From assembly GCA_914767885.1 (NCBI GenBank), contig CAJZBQ010000005.1, positions 124,001 to 188,000 of the forward strand: a DNA stretch of 64,000 bases, given 5' to 3'. Source of the stretch: Blepharisma stoltei. Lineage: Eukaryota; Ciliophora; Heterotrichea; Heterotrichida; Blepharismidae. The notes below the pieces were generated by a model. The model saw only the letters and a list, made by a program, of their open reading frames with translations, made no database searches and was not told the DNA's origin. Positions 20,260-30,190 of this stretch are shown here, piece after piece. Every line of letters starts with the position of its first letter. The stretch's first letter is position 1. A program made the translations under genes and the position numbers.

Positions 20260-21707
20260 TTAAAATAAACTGCAGTTATCGCAAAACCGATTGCTTTTGT
20301 CTTTTTTCTTATATGTAGTTTTGAACATTCCGTCATCATAATCATACTCTACATAGAGAGCTTTCAAAAGCTCTTCATAAAACTCTTCAAATTCTTGCTG
20401 ATTTTCTTTTAGCTGTTCTTCTACTTTTCTTAAATGGTCTTTTAGCAGTTTTTCTTTGTCCTGTTTTGATAAACGGATAGCAACTTGTAAATCCACGCTA
20501 AATCCATTGCTTTTTTCAGAAACAGTTTCACTGAGAAGGTCTTTTTCTGCTGCTTTTAGATAGTGAGTGACATTTATTATGTCAATAAACTTGACTTGTT
20601 TTACTATTGAGCGGTCCTGCCCTACAGTAAGTTTAAGGTCAATTGTCCCTTTAAAATCAAATTTTAAGCTACCTTCGTCGCCTTCTTCTAAAGTAATAGG
20701 AGGGCTCGCAGAGTTAACGTGAACTGTGACAGGGCCAAAATCACTTTGAGATTTCAGTACTTTTAGCGTGACTTGGGTCGATGAATCTTCGACTTTTTGC
20801 ACTTTTTCTAATATACTATGCTAAATTAATTAAAAAGTAGTTTTTCTATAATATTTAAAAAATAATTAAATTAATACAAAATAAAATAAATTCAAAATAT
20901 CGATGTTTTCACGTAAAATTGACGCTCGTTTGATTTGGTTGTTTTCTTTTTCGTCTTTTTTGGAAATAATGAATTTTGCTGCATTTTTTGAGAAAGTTTT
21001 GGTTTTCTTTTTGGAATCAGCTAGGATTAGGATTATTAAAGTCAGGCGTTAGCTATATTGGTGACGCAGTTACCAAAGACCTCCCGTACGGGAGGTTCTA
21101 CCGCTTTTCGACTCAAGCCCACAGTGTCTATCCCTCTTGCGAGTGCCCTTTCGGTACCTTCTGTTTCCTCCTTGCCTTTTCAGTCTTGAGTGGGCGGCTT
21201 ATGGATTTTGCGGCTCTGCTAAGGGCGATTGGAGTAGCTTGATTCAAGGATAATTGGAGTCTATCGGATGTCGAAGTGCCTTTCTTCGACAGCTACAGGA
21301 AAAAGACTGTTCCCTCTGGCCTAGGCCGAAACCCCCAATTTCTCGGTAGAGGAATCCAAAGGACGCTGTTGAGCACCTCCATTTCGAACCACACGAAAGC
21401 AGCCAAAACCTACCCGGATACACACCTCTGGAGCCTGCATTTGATTCTCGGCTCGGAGTCCATCCCAGTTCGCCGTAGCCATAAGGTCTGGACTGCTGCG
21501 CAAGAGAGCAGGTTGACACGTGTCGCCATTTTAATGTATATTGGAATCAGCTAGGAGCTTGAGAAGATTTTCTGTTACTTGTTGATTTAGAGATGATCGA
21601 GTAAACCAAGGAGAGTCAGGCAAAACGACCCCTGGGTGGATTAAATCGCAGTTTTCAAAAATAATCCTTTTCAGTTCTTCAAGGTCTTCACGCTTGGTCT
21701 CCACCAT
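20260..21707 (-). CDS. Coiled-coil protein of unknown function (split by an IES and a SINE)
   Basis: ATG at 21707, TAA at 20260. Removing 530 bp (SINE plus one duplication) and a 78-bp IES gives 840 nt, 279 residues. The N-terminus reads MVETKREDLEELKRIIFENC. The middle is Lys-rich. A beta-like stretch around residues 105-160 (STQVTLKVLKSQSDFGPVTV) could be a small C2- or Ig-like fold. A charged coiled coil (QDKEKLLKDHLRKVEEQLKE) follows, and the end is FCDNCSLF. The terminal CSLF is CAAX-like. No family recognised. Confidence 0.7.
20809..20886. other. Short IES, 78 bp, TA-bounded
   Basis: TA copies at 20809-20810 and 20887-20888. Contains in-frame TAA. Excision gives NIDILNLEKVQKVEDSS. Confidence 0.75.
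21027..21540 (-). mobile_element. SINE-like element in a coding exon
   Basis: Exact 16-bp duplication ttggaatcagctagga at 21011-21026 and 21541-21556, with an internal TA (gcTAgg). On the minus strand it begins ATACATTAAAATGGCGACAC; the tail near the left copy is an att/tcc short repeat. The region ccgaaacccccaatttctcg is shared, inverted, with the copy at 62839-63456. Confidence 0.9.
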
Positions 21708-21926
21708 TATTATATATATTTACTTATGAAGAACTGCATTTATATAGCTTTAATTTCTATATTGAAAAAATATAATCATTATTCAGGACGCTGGCTATTA
21801 TATATTTTTAATTTATATGTAAAATAACGCATTACCATTCTTTACTAAATAAATCTTTATTTCTCAATGATAATTACTTTCCTATTCATTTTTGAGGGAT
21901 AATAAATTTCCATAAAAAATTTTAAC

Positions 21927-24350
21927 ATGCTGAAAACTCCTGAAAGAATTTCTGATAGAAATAAAGATTTCAAAAAAGAAATAGATCTTGCCACACACAC
22001 AAAAAACCGAGACACTTTTTCTGTGGAGCTTAGAAAATCAAAAAGGCTTGAAAATGTATGAAAACGAAGGGCAAATTTTTTGCCGGAATCACAGATCTCT
22101 CCTTTATTGGTTTCTTTATACCCTGATTTAGCCAATCTTAATTTTGACTCAAAATTACGTTTACAAATTTTATTCCAAATAATAGCAGCCCAAAACTCAT
22201 ATGAAGTTATATTAGCAGGATTTAAAGAAATAAGGAAATGCTTATCTATTGAGGACACTTCAGAGCTTTCTAGTATGGTAAATTCCAACTATATTCAATA
22301 CTTAATCCAATATATTGACCCGAAAATTTTCCCTGAAATCCAATCTGAAGCTATGTGGTGCTTGGCAAACATTTCTTCTGGAGCTCATGAGCTTTGTGAG
22401 GAACTAATGAATTTAGGAATAATTAATGCTTGCAAGTCGGTAATAAATCTTGAAAGGCAAGATATAGCTGAAAACGCTGTGTGGTGCTTACCCCCTTGGC
22501 TAGCTAATAATTAACACCTTTGGAAATGAGTCAAAATTTTTATATAAAGTGCATTTTTAAAATAATAATGATTATAAAGAGATCTCTGGATAATTCTATT
22601 AATTTTGAACAGCTACATTTTTAAGCATTTAATTTTATAAATTAGACTTCTCATTTCAAACATACACCAGTCTGGATTTTTTGGAAATCTGAAGCAAGCC
22701 CTTGGTTTACTCATATTTTTTTACTGCTATAGGGATGGAGAGTTAGCAAACCTTGCCGGAGACTGCAAAGAAATTAGAGAGAAACTAATAGAGAATGAGA
22801 TTGTACAATTTTTAGTGAATTTGATGGAATCTGACTTTGAGATCTCAATTTCTCTAGCAGAAACTACAGCTTGGGCCCTGAACAACATTTTTAAAGGCGA
22901 TAATCTGAAAATTAAAATGACAAATGATGCTTTACCAATTGTAAAAAAAATGCTAAAATATGGAAATGATAACACAAAGCTGCACTGCCTATATATAGCC
23001 CTTTATATTTCCGCCCAAAATGAGTTTCATGTCCAAACCTTAATTAATTCAAATATTTTAAAAAGAATTCTCCCATTTTTTCAGTCAAATATACAGAAAG
23101 AGCAGCTTATCGTTACAAAAATCATAGGAAATATAATTTTTGGGGATGACACACATACTCAAACTCTGATAAATTTAGGAATTCTTGATTATTTTCAGAA
23201 TTTAATGTTGTCAACATCTCCAGAAATTAGGAAAGAAGTGCTATGGGCTCTAACTATCCTCCGTAACCGAAAAAAAAATCATTGGAAAAATCCTTATTTT
23301 TGGATAAAAACCCACTTTCCGTGAGTATAATGAAATCTTAGCTAATTCTATTTATTTATAAACAGATTGCATTTTAAAGCATAAGCTTTGCAAATTAAAT
23401 TAATTTTTACTTCTGATTTCACAAATTTTTTTAAAATTTTGAAAAAAAAATTCTATGAAATTCATATAATCTCTTACGGAGAGGGAAAGTAAGCAATATT
23501 ACTGCAGGGACGAAGCTTCAGATTGCTTTAGCAGTTGAGCATCCAGTTATTTTGCTTGCAATGCAAGCTTTATATGATGCATCTGCGCCAGTTAAGTTAG
23601 AAGCTTCAATTGTGTTCAATAATATTATTCATGCTGGTGCTAAGCCGACTATATTAGGATTAGTCCATAAAAATATTTTACCTCATTTAAGAGATGGGCT
23701 TTGCAATGTATATTTTTTACTGTGAAATTGTTTATTTTTTCATTAAAAAGGTGAATTAGAATATTCTTTTTACTCCCTCCGTGAAAGAAGAAAAATCCCT
23801 ATTTTTTGCCTAAAAACCCTTCCTTTCCGAACAAAAAAATCTTATTAAAAAAAATTTTGATATATAAGTGATAATTATTATAATGAAATCTCTAGCTAAT
23901 TCTATTTAATTATAAATAGATTGCATTTTAAGCATAAGTTTTGCAAATTAAATAATTATTTACTTTCCAATTTTTGAGAATCAGAATTTTTTAAATTTCG
24001 AAAAAAAATTAATCCTCCTCAATAAATGAACAAAATTTTTTTGTTCGCTCACGGAGGGGGAGTTAAGGAAAATAAAAAATCAAATTATATTAAAAAATCT
24101 GGTAGAATTTTGTGATGGGCTGCTAAATGTCGGAAAAAGTTTTCTTACTGATGAAGGAATAAATCCAATAGTCAAACCTTTTGATGAGTCTGGCTGCCTA
24201 ACAGCTTTAGAAAAATCGCAAGTTATTGCAGGTCAGCAAACATATTCTATAATTGAACGCATTCTTGGTAATTATTTTGGCTTTGAAGAGGGCGAATATG
24301 ATGAAAACGAGGATATGCAAAAAATCCCTGAAGATGGATTTATAATTTAA
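21927..24350 (+). CDS. Importin alpha (karyopherin alpha), split by three IESs
   Basis: Coding pieces 21927-22488, 22744-23250, 23490-23708 and 24073-24350 total 1566 nt, 521 residues, a typical length. An N-terminal importin-beta-binding segment is visible: RNKDFKKEIDL ... VELRKSKRLENVWKRR, with Trp from TGA. Armadillo repeats follow, including the NLS-binding Trp/Asn pattern: EAMWCLANISSG, ENAVWCLANLAGD, ETTAWALNNI, EVLWALSNITAG. The acidic tail is EEGEYDENEDMQ. It would carry classical NLS cargo with importin beta into nuclei. In a ciliate with two kinds of nuclei, importin alpha paralogs can be nucleus-specific, which this sequence cannot show. Two IESs cut conserved ARM motifs exactly. 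Confidence 0.92.
22489..22743. mobile_element. Family A MITE IES in importin alpha
   Basis: TTACCCCC at the left and gggatggagagTTA at the right, with TA at 22489-22490 and 22744-22745, 255 bp. Excision turns WCL|ANLAGD into one ARM motif. Confidence 0.88.
23251..23489. mobile_element. Family A MITE IES in importin alpha
   Basis: TAACTATCCTCCGTAACCG against the inverted TACTTTCCCTCTCCGTAAG, with TA at 23251-23252 and 23490-23491, 239 bp. Excision restores VLWALSNITAGTK. Confidence 0.9.
23709..24072. other. Composite IES: 71-bp host IES carrying a nested MITE
   Basis: Outer TA at 23709-23710 and 24073-24074; excision gives DGLCNVKNQIILKNLVEF. Inside, a complete family A MITE spans 23771-24063 with its own TA ends (tttactccctccgtg ... 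cacggagggggagttaa). Removing only the MITE would leave a 71-bp AT-rich IES with stops, so both layers must go. Confidence 0.85.
23771..24063. mobile_element. Nested family A MITE
   Basis: 293 bp with inverted ends ttactccctccgtgaaag and ctcacggagggggagtta, and the core atgaaatctctagctaattc. It lies wholly inside the IES at 23709-24072. Confidence 0.9.
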
Positions 24351-24372
24351 TTTGATGTATTAAAAGCCATTT

Positions 24373-24672
24373 TTATTTATTCATGATATTGTCTTTTAAA
24401 CTTTCATCTGTCGAAAGCTCACGACCAAGTGTTCTTGGTGTTGAATCTGCCTTTAAAAAGGCTGGGATGTTCTCTTTAGATGCATTTAAGGCTGGTTTTT
24501 CTGATTGGGAAGATTTAGTTTGGCCTTGCCCTTGAAAATCTGATGTTTTGGATATAGGAATATTTTTCTTTGAGTTCCAGTAGCTGCTCGGACGATAAAA
24601 TTGATAGCCAATTAATAATGCTGCGAGTCCACCAATCGCCCAGAAATTATTATATCCTTTAGTTAGACCCAT
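24373..24672 (-). CDS. Small single-pass membrane protein, 99 aa
   Basis: MGLTKGYNNFWAIGGLAALL begins a hydrophobic helix at residues 9-26, followed by a polar tail (KKNIPISKTSDFQGQGQ). One helix near the N-terminus with a basic flank would suit a signal anchor, in mitochondria or ER. Family not recognised. No introns or IES. It converges with importin alpha; the 22-bp gap leaves almost no room for UTRs. Confidence 0.65.
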   Translation of the reverse strand: MGLTKGYNNFWAIGGLAALLIGYQFYRPSSYWNSKKNIPISKTSDFQGQGQTKSSQSEKPALNASKENIPAFLKADSTPRTLGRELSTDESLKDNIMNK

Positions 24673-25127
24673 TTTTATTGATAAGTAAAATTTCTTGGCT
24701 TATATGAAATTAAGATTTATTCCAAAAAAACAGAAATCTTAGCTATAAGAATTTTATTGATGATCTGAGCCCTTTTTTTGATGAATAAATCAATTTTACT
24801 TGTAATCTATTTGTCTTTAATCTATTAAGTTACTATAAAATAATCTAAAAATTATACATAATTCATAAAATAGCTCTTTATTCTTCCACAAAATTATTAA
24901 ATTATTTATTCATTTTTATTCGCTATTTTCAGCCCTTCCCAAATTAATAGAAAAAGAGCATCAACAAATTGATAAAATAAAAACTCTTTGAATAACCCTA
25001 ATAACTATTTATTCAGAAACCACATAAAAATACTGCGAAATTCAAAAGCTCCTGATAGCAGCAGAATTATGCTTCGAAAAGACTTTTTCTTGTGATGATG
25101 GGCAAGGTAAAATAATGTTCATAAATT
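24673..25127. other. Divergent intergenic region
   Basis: 455 bp of AT-rich DNA between the small membrane protein and ANP32. A 54-codon open stretch without ATG (about 24868-25030, ending IYSETT) is seen on the plus strand but cannot be tied to either gene. No repeat element recognised. Confidence 0.4.
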
Positions 25128-25673
25128 ATGGAAAAAGTGATATTAAGCCAAGTTGACGGTAGAGATATTGAAGACGTCGATGAGCTGATTTTAGATGCAT
25201 GGCACGGCTCAGAAATTTCTTCTGAAGAGAAAAAACTGATTGAGGAATACTCCAACCTTGATTTTTTGAGTTTCACAGGCTGTGGTTTGGATTCTCTGGC
25301 CAATTTTCCTTATCTCCCAAGTCTCCTTAAGCTTGAACTTGCAGAGAATAATATCAAGAACGGCTTAGAAAACCTAACACAATTAACCGAATTGATCCAA
25401 CTTTCCTTAGCAGGCAATCAAATTTTAAGCTTTGAAGATTTAAAGCCTCTTGCCAAGCTTCCTAAACTTCTTTGTTTAGAACTCTTTGGCTGCCCCATTG
25501 CAGAGGTTGAAGATTACAGTAAAAGCATCTTTGAATTGATGCCAGGTCTCCAAGTTTTAGATGGCTGCGATATAAATGGCAATGAAGTCTCCTTGTGCAG
25601 CAATGAAGACGAAGATGAAGATATCGACGAGGACGAGCTTGCACAAATTTTAAATAATGAAAGCAGCGAACTT

Positions 25674-25705
<32 letters not shown>

Positions 25706-25817
25706 AGTAGAAAGTGAAGAAGAAAGCGAAGAAGAAGAGGAAGAGCTGCCGAAAAAAAGGCCTGGGAATAAAAACCATAGCGATGAAGATGTCAGGAATA
25801 ATAAAAAACACAAGTAA
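25128..25817 (+). CDS. ANP32: ANP32-like acidic leucine-rich nuclear phosphoprotein
   Basis: 229 residues, uninterrupted. Leucine-rich repeats run from residues 15-150 (LDFLSFTGCGLDSLANFPYL, LLKLELAENNIKNGLENL, LIQLSLAGNQILSFEDLKPL), with the typical cap FELMPGLQVLDGCDINGNEV. Then comes an acidic tail of about 60 residues dominated by Glu, and a basic KKRPGNKNH ... NNKKHK end, which would be the nuclear localisation signal. Length and order match ANP32 proteins, which bind histones and act in chromatin and RNA processes. The codon set of the Glu run (gaagaagag) makes long antisense ORFs, which are artefacts. Confidence 0.92.
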
Positions 25818-25832
25818 AAAATATTTATAAAA

Positions 25833-27609
25833 TTACTTATCCCTGGATTTTTCTATACTTCTTAGTTTTTCCTTTTCGAAATCCATATCGAACTTGTCGT
25901 AAGTTTTTGGCTTATCTTGATTTTTGAACGCAAAATAGATAGCAGCTAGGCCAGTCCATATAACGAGCATATACTCAAAAACGTTATTGTCATAAAAATA
26001 TTTGAAAAATTCAAGGTACCTTACCTGGATTCCAAAGGCTAAACATAAAAACTTCTATATGGTAATTACAGCAAATTTTTCCTCGGATTCTTTATTTTTA
26101 AGCTATGTTAAATATTTGGCAAATTATAGTGATGTTTTCCTATAAATTTATAATATCTTTGGCATTTTTATATAAATTTTTCCCATGAATAGCGCCATTT
26201 GACCATGAATTGGCAACGGGGTTGCTTTTCATGGGAAAAACTTTTGTTTGAAAAATTATAATTACAATAAATTCCCATAGGTTTCTTAATGTCTTTCCAA
26301 TTCCAAACATATTGCCTATATCAGTGAGTCTTGTGTACATAGAAAATGCGTTTGTGGCAAATAGGGTTACTGCTACTGAACAAATTAGTACCAGGGACAC
26401 ATTGAAGAACATTGCATTCATTGGGGTTTTGTCTTTTTTAATTGGGTATGCTCTGAAAAAGTATGGAATTCGTAATCCAAACTTCACATTTCCTTTTATG
26501 CAAGCCAAAAGTAAATACATTGAGAATAAGCAGTAAATTGTAGTTCCTAAAAATGATACCCCAGGGGAGCTTAGTTTTATAAGGACCTCATTCAAAAAAG
26601 GTGTAGATGCTGCACCATTATTTTTTGCTAAAATATAAATTATGATCTGTAAAATCCACAAAATTGAGACAAATAGTGAGAGAACGCCCATACATAAGAA
26701 AAATGGGTATCATAAAGGACTTTGCTTGGCGATTCCTTTTTCTACTAAATAAATCTCATAGTCTTGTTCTAGCAGCAGCGTTTCTTTTTGCAGCTGATTT
26801 GTGTCTCTTCTTACTATTTCTTTCAATTTTCTTCTTGCAAGCCATGAGGTTTCAGCTGAAACCTGGGATTTCGCAATTTTTACTTGTCCACCCATTTCTA
26901 ATAGATTTTTGGTTCTTGCCCTTAAGGACCTTTCTTTTGCAATAAGTTCAGTAGGAGACAGTCTTTGAGGTCTGAATCTAAATTTATTTATAAAGTCAAG
27001 AGGGATCGCAGCTAGCCCAATACCTCCGAACAGTACTAAAAACCACCAGCCAAACCAAGACATAAACGCCATTACATATATAGGAAACGACACGTTAAAT
27101 TCCAAATTGGTATTCCCTTGATCACATTTTTGATTAATATTATCTGCTTCTGTTCATAGACAAGTATAAGTTACAACTGGTATTTCTGTATAAGAAAGAT
27201 AAAAATACATGAGTAGCAGCACAAGAAGTTCAATTATTCATAGGAAAACTACAGTTTTTAATGTGTCACAAATTCTTTCACACATTTGTTTTTCATCATC
27301 TGTCTCAGAAAAGAACATTGCAAAAGGAAGAATTGCTAATAGGAATGCAAAGATTGCCATATAGATTATTTCCCACATAATGTCAATACGTAAGTCTCCG
27401 CCATCTCCTGAGCTATTTGAGACGTCTAGTGGTAATGCCAAAACTTGGGCTCATGCTAGCATTAAGCCTGATAATAAAATAAGCTTAGAGATCATGGAAT
27501 CAGCAAACCCTTTTTCTGATGGGTCTAGATAGTAGATCATAAAGTAGAAATTGCAAGCTAAAAGGATGATTGCGATGATGATAGTGAGAACTATTAAAAA
27601 GACGTCCAT
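25833..27609 (-). CDS. LMBR1-like multi-pass membrane protein
   Basis: One 103-bp IES removed gives 1674 nt, 557 residues. Around nine hydrophobic helices are seen. Hallmarks of the LMBR1/LMBRD family: ALPLDVSN in the second helix region, a long cytosolic coiled stretch between helices 5 and 6 (QVKIAKSQVSAETSWLARRK), and a conserved end FGIQVRYLEFFKYFYDNNVF. Trp codons from TGA occur at MLAWAQV, FLWIIE, CLWTEA and SPLWYP, and none of these is a stop. LMBR1-type proteins act as membrane receptors or cofactors (lysosomal cobalamin export for LMBRD1, beta-adrenergic signalling for LMBRD2). Ciliate substrate unknown. Confidence 0.85.
26040..26142. other. IES, 103 bp, TA-bounded
   Basis: TA copies at 26040-26041 and 26143-26144. 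Excision joins AKDIINL to AFGIQVRYL. An alternative right TA a few bases inside would add three residues. Confidence 0.7.
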
Positions 27610-28080
27610 TGAGATATTTATTAAATAAAAGATATATTTTTAGATGATGTTGAATTTTTTATGAAGTTTTGGAGGGATGAGAAGAAATTTAAGCAATTTT
27701 GGGGAAATTTGAGAGCAGAGAGTGAGTAAGAGATTGGCGGGATTTTGAAAGAAATATGTAACGCAATAAATTTGCGACAATTATATATCATTTTTTATAG
27801 CAATAAATGATGCTTGTTTTATATAGAAATTTAGTTGAGATGAAAATTTTGAACTAATTTGAATTTTTATTTTATTTATATGGTTTTATACTATACTTGC
27901 CCAGAAGAAATGAATTTGGATATTCAATATTTAGCCCAACAAATCTGTTATTTCTATTCCCAAGAGATATGGATTTAATAATTATTCAATTATTTTTATA
28001 ATTTTGAATAAATAGTAACCATAATAATTTGCCTGAAAATAAGGTCACTCAATATCTATATCTGATTAGAACGTTATAAA
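27610..28080. other. Divergent intergenic region, 471 bp
   Basis: Lies between the LMBR1-like gene and the gene at 28081. AT-rich, without any element end or open coding frame that I could support. Presumably holds both promoters. Confidence 0.5.
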
Positions 28081-28802
28081 ATGGAAAGCACGTTTCTTAA
28101 GAGATTTCATGGCAGAATTATATCAATGTATACCCCAGATTTATTAGAATATTCAGTCCCAGTCGATAAAACACTGAAACCAAGCCAGCTTTATTCAAAA
28201 ACTCCAATAATTAAAAATCCCAACTATAAAAACGCTTCACAACACCCCATAAAACCAAAATCCACAAAAAATCCACCAAATCTTGATATAGATATTTTAC
28301 CAAAAATAAAAATCCGCAGCTTTTCTCCTTATCCTACTTCAAATATAAGCGAAAACCCTTTCAAAAATAAAGCATTAAAGCCAAAATCTCCTGAGGTATT
28401 ACAAGATCAAAAAAATAAATTTAGCAAAATTATTAATCGCCCAAGCCTAGATTATAAAAAAAGGTATGAAAAATTAAATAAAACTTATGATATATACCTT
28501 ATATAAGAAATTAAATTGATTTTTAAAATAATATAAATAATTTGAAAAACTGGTCATATAGTATAAACCTTGATTTTTCACCATTAGAAAAATCAAAAAT
28601 TCTTAAAAAAGAGTTTGAGCTGGCAACTTCTGAACCTCATCAAATACAATCGCCTTTATCAAAAAACCCTAGAAATAGATCTCCAACTTTTTCTGACTAT
28701 AACAGCAAATCAGAAAACGAAGGATCTCAGCCGTTCAAACTTGAAGCTTTAAATGGTTATAATAAAATAAAACCAAAGAAGCTAATAGGGCTTCCACTGT
28801 AA
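28081..28802 (+). CDS. Hypothetical basic protein, 229 aa (split by a very short IES)
   Basis: MESTFLKRFHGRIISMYTPD starts a Pro/Lys/Ser-rich protein. The frame closes at 28504, and a second frame opens by 28536 (NNLKNWSYSINLDFSPLEKS). No GT...AG intron fits. Removing 32 bp between TA 28502-28503 and 28534-28535 (or 41 bp from an earlier TA) makes the gene divisible by three. Low complexity suggests disorder. No family recognised. Confidence 0.6.
28502..28533. other. Very short IES, 32 (or 41) bp
   Basis: Pure AT-rich stretch with in-frame TAA. TA pairs 28502/28534 or 28493/28534 both restore the frame. If real it is the shortest IES in the window. Confidence 0.55.
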
Positions 28803-28854
28803 AAAACGGAAAATCATAAAAAATTAATAAAATTAAAATGCCTTAAATTTTCTT

Positions 28855-29904
28855 TTAATGCTTTATCAACGTCATCTTTAATTTGGATTGATTTTTTTGG
28901 CTCATTAAGGCTATCTTTTTCTGGGTATTTTCCTTGTTGCTTTTTGTGCCAGAATTTTTAAGAGAGGGAGAAAGTTTGGTCTGAACGGAACATTTTTGGT
29001 TTTGAATTATTTTATTTCTGTCCTGCAGCTCTTGATTTTCGTTTTTAAGGACTTTTATTTGGTCCCGTAAATCAAATAAATCTGCGTCTTTTTTCTCCAA
29101 AATTTTCAGCAGAGAATTTTCAGACATTTTTGACTTCAAAATATTTTTTTGCAGATTTTCTTCAGCTGCATTTGTTTTTTCTTTTTCTTGTTCTAATTTG
29201 GCCCGAAGTTCTTCATTTTCTTCTTTAAATTCATCAATTAATTTCTGGAAATTTTTGGATTTTGCTTTATAAATTTCTAATTCTATAGAAATTTGGTCAA
29301 TAGCTTTTTTATACTCTTGGCCTGACCTGATTAGCTCTTCGTTAAAATTGAATCGATCCCTTTGAATGGTTTGTTCCAATTCAATAATTCGTAAAGAATA
29401 GTAAGCTTGCTTCTCTTCCCTTTCTTTTTCATCAATACTTCCATTCGAAAACTTAAGCTCTGGCATTGTTTCTTCACGAAAAGTCATAGAGCTATTGATT
29501 TCACTTCCTTGCTCTGAATTTTCTGTAATTTCTTGTACAGGTGATAACGGACGCTTGGATTTAATATAAATTAGCAGCTTTATAGGGCCGATTTCTTTGG
29601 GAAAAGAATAAATTAAGTCGTTAGAACACTGGAATAGAGGAACCCACTGATATCCTTCCTTTGGAAGAATCTGTGTTTGCAGAGTGACACTGCTGATGAT
29701 TTGTTCTTGATGAGATACAATTTTAGTTACAAACTGTAAATAACAAAGTGAAGGAATCCTTATAGGATTCATTTCATTTGCTTGAGAAAGAGGGTAAACT
29801 TTTCCAATACACTTTGAGTCTGTTATCAGAGAAACGCTGAGATCTGCAGGATCATACTCAATTCCTTCAATTCGAATTACTTGCAAGTCGATAAAGTCTA
29901 ACAT
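28855..29904 (-). CDS. C2-like plus coiled-coil protein, 349 aa
   Basis: Uninterrupted. Residues 1-130 look beta-rich (LDFIDLQVIRIEGIEYDP, TLQTQILPKEGYQWVPLF), like a C2-type or B9-type domain. Residues 165-310 form a strong coiled coil (KKAIDQISIELEIYKAKSKN ...), and the tail is Lys/Ser-rich. The layout resembles ciliary or basal-body C2-coiled-coil proteins, but the similarity is only in layout. No introns seen. Confidence 0.7.
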   Translation of the reverse strand: MLDFIDLQVIRIEGIEYDPADLSVSLITDSKCIGKVYPLSQANEMNPIRIPSLCYLQFVTKIVSHQEQIISSVTLQTQILPKEGYQWVPLFQCSNDLIYSFPKEIGPIKLLIYIKSKRPLSPVQEITENSEQGSEINSSMTFREETMPELKFSNGSIDEKEREEKQAYYSLRIIELEQTIQRDRFNFNEELIRSGQEYKKAIDQISIELEIYKAKSKNFQKLIDEFKEENEELRAKLEQEKEKTNAAEENLQKNILKSKMSENSLLKILEKKDADLFDLRDQIKVLKNENQELQDRNKIIQNQKCSVQTKLSPSLKNSGTKSNKENTQKKIALMSQKNQSKLKMTLIKH

Positions 29905-30190
29905 TTTTTATCGTTTAAATGGATTCCATTTTGAATTAACAGACTATGAAATGATATAGCCAAATATTGTTTTCTGAAAAAATTATCAAAAAATAAATTT
30001 ATTGAGAAAAGTCGATTAAATAGACGATTGTAATTTCTATCATAAGGAAATCTATAATTTTTTTAATTAATTGTTTAATTAAATTTCTATAACTAGAATA
30101 AACAAGATTTTATACCTATTTGAAAATAATTCAGAATATTTCCATTAATCAGCCTGTTTTTAACAGCAATCTTAATATTTTAACAGAATT

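Noticed and set aside
20976-21554. Several overlapping ORFs
   Set aside because: All inside the SINE-like element; no consistent frame among copies.
25462-25813. Ser-rich antisense ORFs
   Set aside because: Shadows of the Glu-rich tail of ANP32.
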